Shown here: piece after piece, positions 5,203 to 6,604 of the stretch
Numbering within the stretch: the first letter of the stretch is position 1
Layout: every line of letters starts with the position of its first letter
NCBI GenBank assembly: GCA_030606525.1
Contig: JAUWGG010000059.1
Span: 1-6,604, forward strand
Source: Methanobacteriota archaeon
GTDB lineage: Archaea > Thermoplasmatota > Thermoplasmata > JAUWGG01
Direction of reading: 5' to 3'
DNA: 6,604 bases
Notes under the pieces: model-generated
Told to the model about the DNA's origin: nothing
What the model saw: only the letters and a program-made list of their open reading frames with translations
Databases searched by the model: none
Made by a program: the position numbers and the translations under genes

Positions 5203-6081
5203 TTACCGAACTTCAGCATCGACAACAACATGAGACACGCCAGGTGCATACGATTTGATTTCTTTATAATTCAACATTGTCATTGTTCTGTTAAGGTTTT
5301 TTGCACATTCTTTAATTCTTTCAATTGGTCTATGGGGTAATAATTCATTAGGACATACCTCATGGTAGTGAATTATACCTCCCTTCTCTTTTATCACCCT
5401 CATCGCTTTTGCAAGATATTTATGCGTTTTATGGACATAGCCCATGATGACCCTATCTGCAGCGTTTTCCTGTGCATTTTCATTATCACTGAGAATAGGT
5501 AAAATATTCTTGACTTTATTGAGCACAATATTTTCACATAGATATCCATAAGCAATGGGATTGATCTCATAAGCATATATTTTTCTTGGATGTGAATGAA
5601 CAGCGATGGGCAAAGAAAAATAGCCTATGCCAGCGAACATATCCACTATCGTTTCATTTTCATTCGCAATGTTAGCCATGCGCAATCTCTCATCAATGTT
5701 ACCGCTGGAAAACATGATCTCTTTCACATCGAGTTTAAACCTAATGCCATTTTCCTTATGGATTGTCTCCGTTTCACTTCCCAAGATGAGCTTAACATTG
5801 GGATTCCGAAACTTACCGCTTATCCCACTAACTTCTTTTATCACGCTTTTAGCTCCAAGCTCATTGGCATAAGCTATTGCAATATCCTTTTCATAATCCT
5901 CTAATTCATTAGGTAATTTCATTATCAAAACATCCCCTATCAACTCCCACTTCCTCGGCAGCATTTTCTTCAGTTTTTCATCTAAATTCACCTTTTCTAA
6001 AATATTTTCAATCGGACTTTGAACTGATTTTTTTCGTATAGGCTTATGGGGAGTTATCTTGGCGTCATATGATCTGATCAT
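5203..6081 (-). CDS. taw2: tRNA(Phe) 4-demethylwyosine aminocarboxypropyltransferase (Taw2)
   Basis: Taw2 transfers the 3-amino-3-carboxypropyl group of S-adenosylmethionine to C7 of 4-demethylwyosine at position 37 of tRNA-Phe (EC 2.5.1.114), in archaeal wyosine synthesis. It shares its Rossmann fold with Trm5. Visible parts are FKLDVKEIMFSSGNIDERLRM (115-135), SAM motif I VDMFAGIGYFSLPIA (146-160), the acidic YAYEINP (169-175; E172 for the ribose hydroxyls), ENIVLNKV (183-190), SDN (198-200), then DRVIMGYV (209-216) and HYHE (238-241). The GYV in place of the Trm5 NLP sequence, and HYHE, favour Taw2 over the m1G37 methyltransferase Trm5. Length 292 aa fits, with a shortened N-terminal domain. 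It converges on the unknown gene with only 8 nt between stops. Its upstream region lies within IS-like sequence. Confidence 0.88.
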   Translation of the reverse strand: MIRSYDAKITPHKPIRKKSVQSPIENILEKVNLDEKLKKMLPRKWELIGDVLIMKLPNELEDYEKDIAIAYANELGAKSVIKEVSGISGKFRNPNVKLILGSETETIHKENGIRFKLDVKEIMFSSGNIDERLRMANIANENETIVDMFAGIGYFSLPIAVHSHPRKIYAYEINPIAYGYLCENIVLNKVKNILPILSDNENAQENAADRVIMGYVHKTHKYLAKAMRVIKEKGGIIHYHEVCPNELLPHRPIERIKECAKNLNRTMTMLNYKEIKSYAPGVSHVVVDAEVR

Positions 6082-6089
6082 CAGAATCG

Positions 6090-6131
6090 CGCAAGGATAC
6101 CCACGGCTTTAATCGTAGGAGGAATTGCACT
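6090..6131 (+). mobile_element. Degenerate IS605-type right-end sequence next to the taw2 start
   Basis: The hairpin is 6100-6105 with 6114-6119 around GC-TTTA-AT. Read on the plus strand the preceding codons are A-Q-G-Y-P-R-L-stop, close to the E-A-G-S-P-R-L-stop that ends many TnpB proteins. The hairpin is followed by AGGAATTGCAC, close to the AGGAATTCAC commonly seen at the tip of such elements. The body of the element is missing on the left, where taw2 begins. On the minus strand the stem has a G-U pair instead of a mismatch, so orientation is not certain. Confidence 0.4.
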
Positions 6132-6260
6132 TTCACCTCTTTGAATTGTGGGCAGTTTAAACGGTTTTAAGCCCAGACATACCCAGGTCTGTAAGTCCAC
6201 ATCGGGGTTGTTATAGAAGGTTTTTTTGCTTGTAGCACTGAGAGTTTCCTCTCTGTTTAA

Positions 6261-6301
6261 CCACAAACCACAGTTGCTACGGACTTGTGGAGCATCCGTA
6301 G
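6261..6301. repeat. Two interleaved inverted repeats, possible pseudoknot
   Basis: CCACAA (6261-6266) is complementary to TTGTGG (6285-6290), and CTACGGA (6277-6283) is complementary to TCCGTAG (6295-6301). The pairing order is a-b-a'-b', so in RNA the two stems could form an H-type pseudoknot or two alternative hairpins. Omega RNAs of TnpB elements contain a pseudoknot upstream of the terminal hairpin, and the right-end-like hairpin at 6381-6401 lies 80 nt further on. The link is inference. Confidence 0.4.
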
Positions 6302-6360
6302 GTGTGTTGATATTTTCACTTCCTAACTTCTGCATTATGCCCCCTAATCAACCAGTTGCC

Positions 6361-6410
6361 CTTGCTCCTCACGGTGCAAGCCCACATCCTTTAGGGGTGG
6401 GTGATTGACC
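6361..6410 (+). mobile_element. Adjacent hairpins resembling an IS605-type right end (plus orientation)
   Basis: A 20-nt hairpin (CTTGC/GCAAG, 6361-6380, with an inner CC/GG pair set beyond one mismatch) directly abuts a second hairpin at 6381-6401. The second has stem CCCAC(A)TCC with GGGGTGGG around a TTTA loop and one bulged A. The plus-strand reading A-S-P-H-P-L-G-V-G-D-stop across it resembles a TnpB C-terminus, and GTGATTGACC follows. TTTA-looped GC-rich hairpins overlapping the last tnpB codons are characteristic of IS200/IS605 right ends and the 3' scaffold of omega RNA. No intact tnpB lies upstream on this strand. Confidence 0.45.
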
Positions 6411-6435
6411 AAGATTGGTATGTAAGAAGGGAGAT

Positions 6436-6604
6436 GTGAACTACCCAACAGCTAAAGCATGTCGGCTTCCTGCTTCATCGAGCCATCCGTCAGATTGGCT
6501 CTCGACCCTCTCGGTTACATCCCGATTACGAGCAAAGCTCACAGGTCTACACAGGCGTTTCCAATTGCGGATTCGGACAGTCCCTGCCCTATCCATCACT
6601 GAGT
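6436..6604 (-). ncRNA. Candidate omega RNA 3' region and right end of the TnpB element
   Basis: On the minus strand the terminal hairpin is CCGACA with TGTTGG (6460-6465 with 6445-6450) around T-GC-TTTA-GC, followed by GTAGTTCAC ending at 6436. This arrangement matches the right tip of IS605-family elements. Upstream lie further hairpins: GAGCCA/TGGCTC (6480-6501), TCGG/CCGA and GAGC/GCTC. In this family the RNA overlaps the tnpB 3' end, and the bases just past the tip (from 6435 downward on the minus strand) act as guide. The 5' end of the RNA is not in the window. Confidence 0.45.
6441..6604 (-). CDS. tnpB: C-terminal tail of a TnpB-like protein (partial)
   Basis: A minus-strand frame enters from the right edge and ends at TAG (6441-6443), giving at least 53 residues with GTVRIRNW near the edge and ending DEAGSRHALAVG. 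The tail DEAGS... encoded by GATGAAGCAGGAAGCC, running into a TTTA-looped hairpin, is the hallmark of IS605/IS1341-type TnpB genes. TnpB is an RNA-guided RuvC-family nuclease that promotes retention of its element. The catalytic and zinc-finger parts lie outside the window, so whether the gene is intact cannot be judged. No TnpA is visible. This part is clearly more GC-rich than the flanking genes. Confidence 0.55.
   Translation of the reverse strand, partial: SVMDRAGTVRIRNWKRLCRPVSFARNRDVTERVESQSDGWLDEAGSRHALAVG

Larger units (their letters stand above)
6082..6440. other. Gene-poor region of decayed IS200/IS605-like pieces
   Basis: This 359-bp stretch between taw2 and the TnpB tail has no well-supported gene. 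It holds two right-end-like hairpins (6100-6119, 6381-6401), overlapping inverted repeats at 6261-6301 and a small hairpin at 6361-6380. A minus-strand 84-codon frame (6081-6335) has an AGGGGG four nt before its ATG, but its composition (rich in T, P, Q) is unlike neighbouring genes, and its end is merely the reverse reading of a palindrome. A plus-strand 60-codon frame ends at 6408 in ASPHPLGVGD, resembling the end of a TnpB tail. GC content rises in the right half. Confidence 0.5.

Noticed and set aside
5203..6081. Trm5 (tRNA m1G37 methyltransferase) instead of Taw2
   Set aside because: The sequence has DRVIMGYV and HYHE rather than the NLP motif of Trm5, and it is shorter than full-length Trm5.
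6081..6335. 84-codon minus-strand ORF with a G-rich sequence before its ATG, possibly a small protein or TnpB tail
   Set aside because: Amino-acid composition is unlike the neighbouring genes, no domain is visible, and its last codons are the antisense of a palindromic IS end. Kept only as part of the region description.
1..6604. CRISPR array or other direct-repeat array
   Set aside because: No regularly spaced repeats were seen on either strand.

Overview
The window is archaeal. It carries a bifunctional phosphoglucose/phosphomannose isomerase, the archaea-specific riboflavin/FAD genes (RibL-type FAD synthetase and MJ1184-type riboflavin synthase RibC) and the wybutosine enzyme Taw2. Promoters look archaeal (TATA-like boxes about 26 nt upstream of leaderless starts), and a tRNA gene has a bulge-helix-bulge intron and no encoded CCA. 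Base composition is AT-rich except at the right end. A T-loop tRNA intron is most familiar from Thermoproteota and relatives, so an uncultured member of that side of the archaeal tree is a reasonable but weak guess.

Layout. Positions 1-210 hold no convincing gene. A type II tRNA-Ser(CGA) occupies 211-355 and is interrupted in its T-loop by a 58-nt intron. The isomerase gene on the minus strand (326-1396) runs over the tRNA 3' end, and its stop codon lies inside the intron. A short divergent promoter region follows, then a plus-strand operon ribB-ribL-ribC-ribH (1526-3538) with overlapping or tightly spaced genes. A 16-bp perfect palindrome covers the ribB start codon and is a candidate operator. 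A 520-residue cysteine-rich protein of unknown function (3632-5194) follows in the same direction. It converges, with an 8-nt gap, on taw2 (5203-6081, minus). The last 520 bases are more GC-rich and hold pieces of IS200/IS605-type elements: three right-end-like hairpins, and the C-terminal tail of a TnpB-like protein running off the window on the minus strand.

How the genes fit together. RibB makes the four-carbon unit, RibH condenses it with the pyrimidine to lumazine, RibC dismutates lumazine to riboflavin, and RibL converts FMN to FAD. The GTP-cyclohydrolase-side steps and the riboflavin kinase are not in the window. Taw2 and the intron-containing tRNA are both tRNA-biology items but are not evidently linked.

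Most interesting signals: the T-loop intron with a nearly textbook BHB motif and a competing 9-bp hairpin; the palindrome on the rib operon start; the tail-to-tail TnpB/omega-RNA-like ends at 6381-6465; and the unknown three-cluster Cys/His protein.
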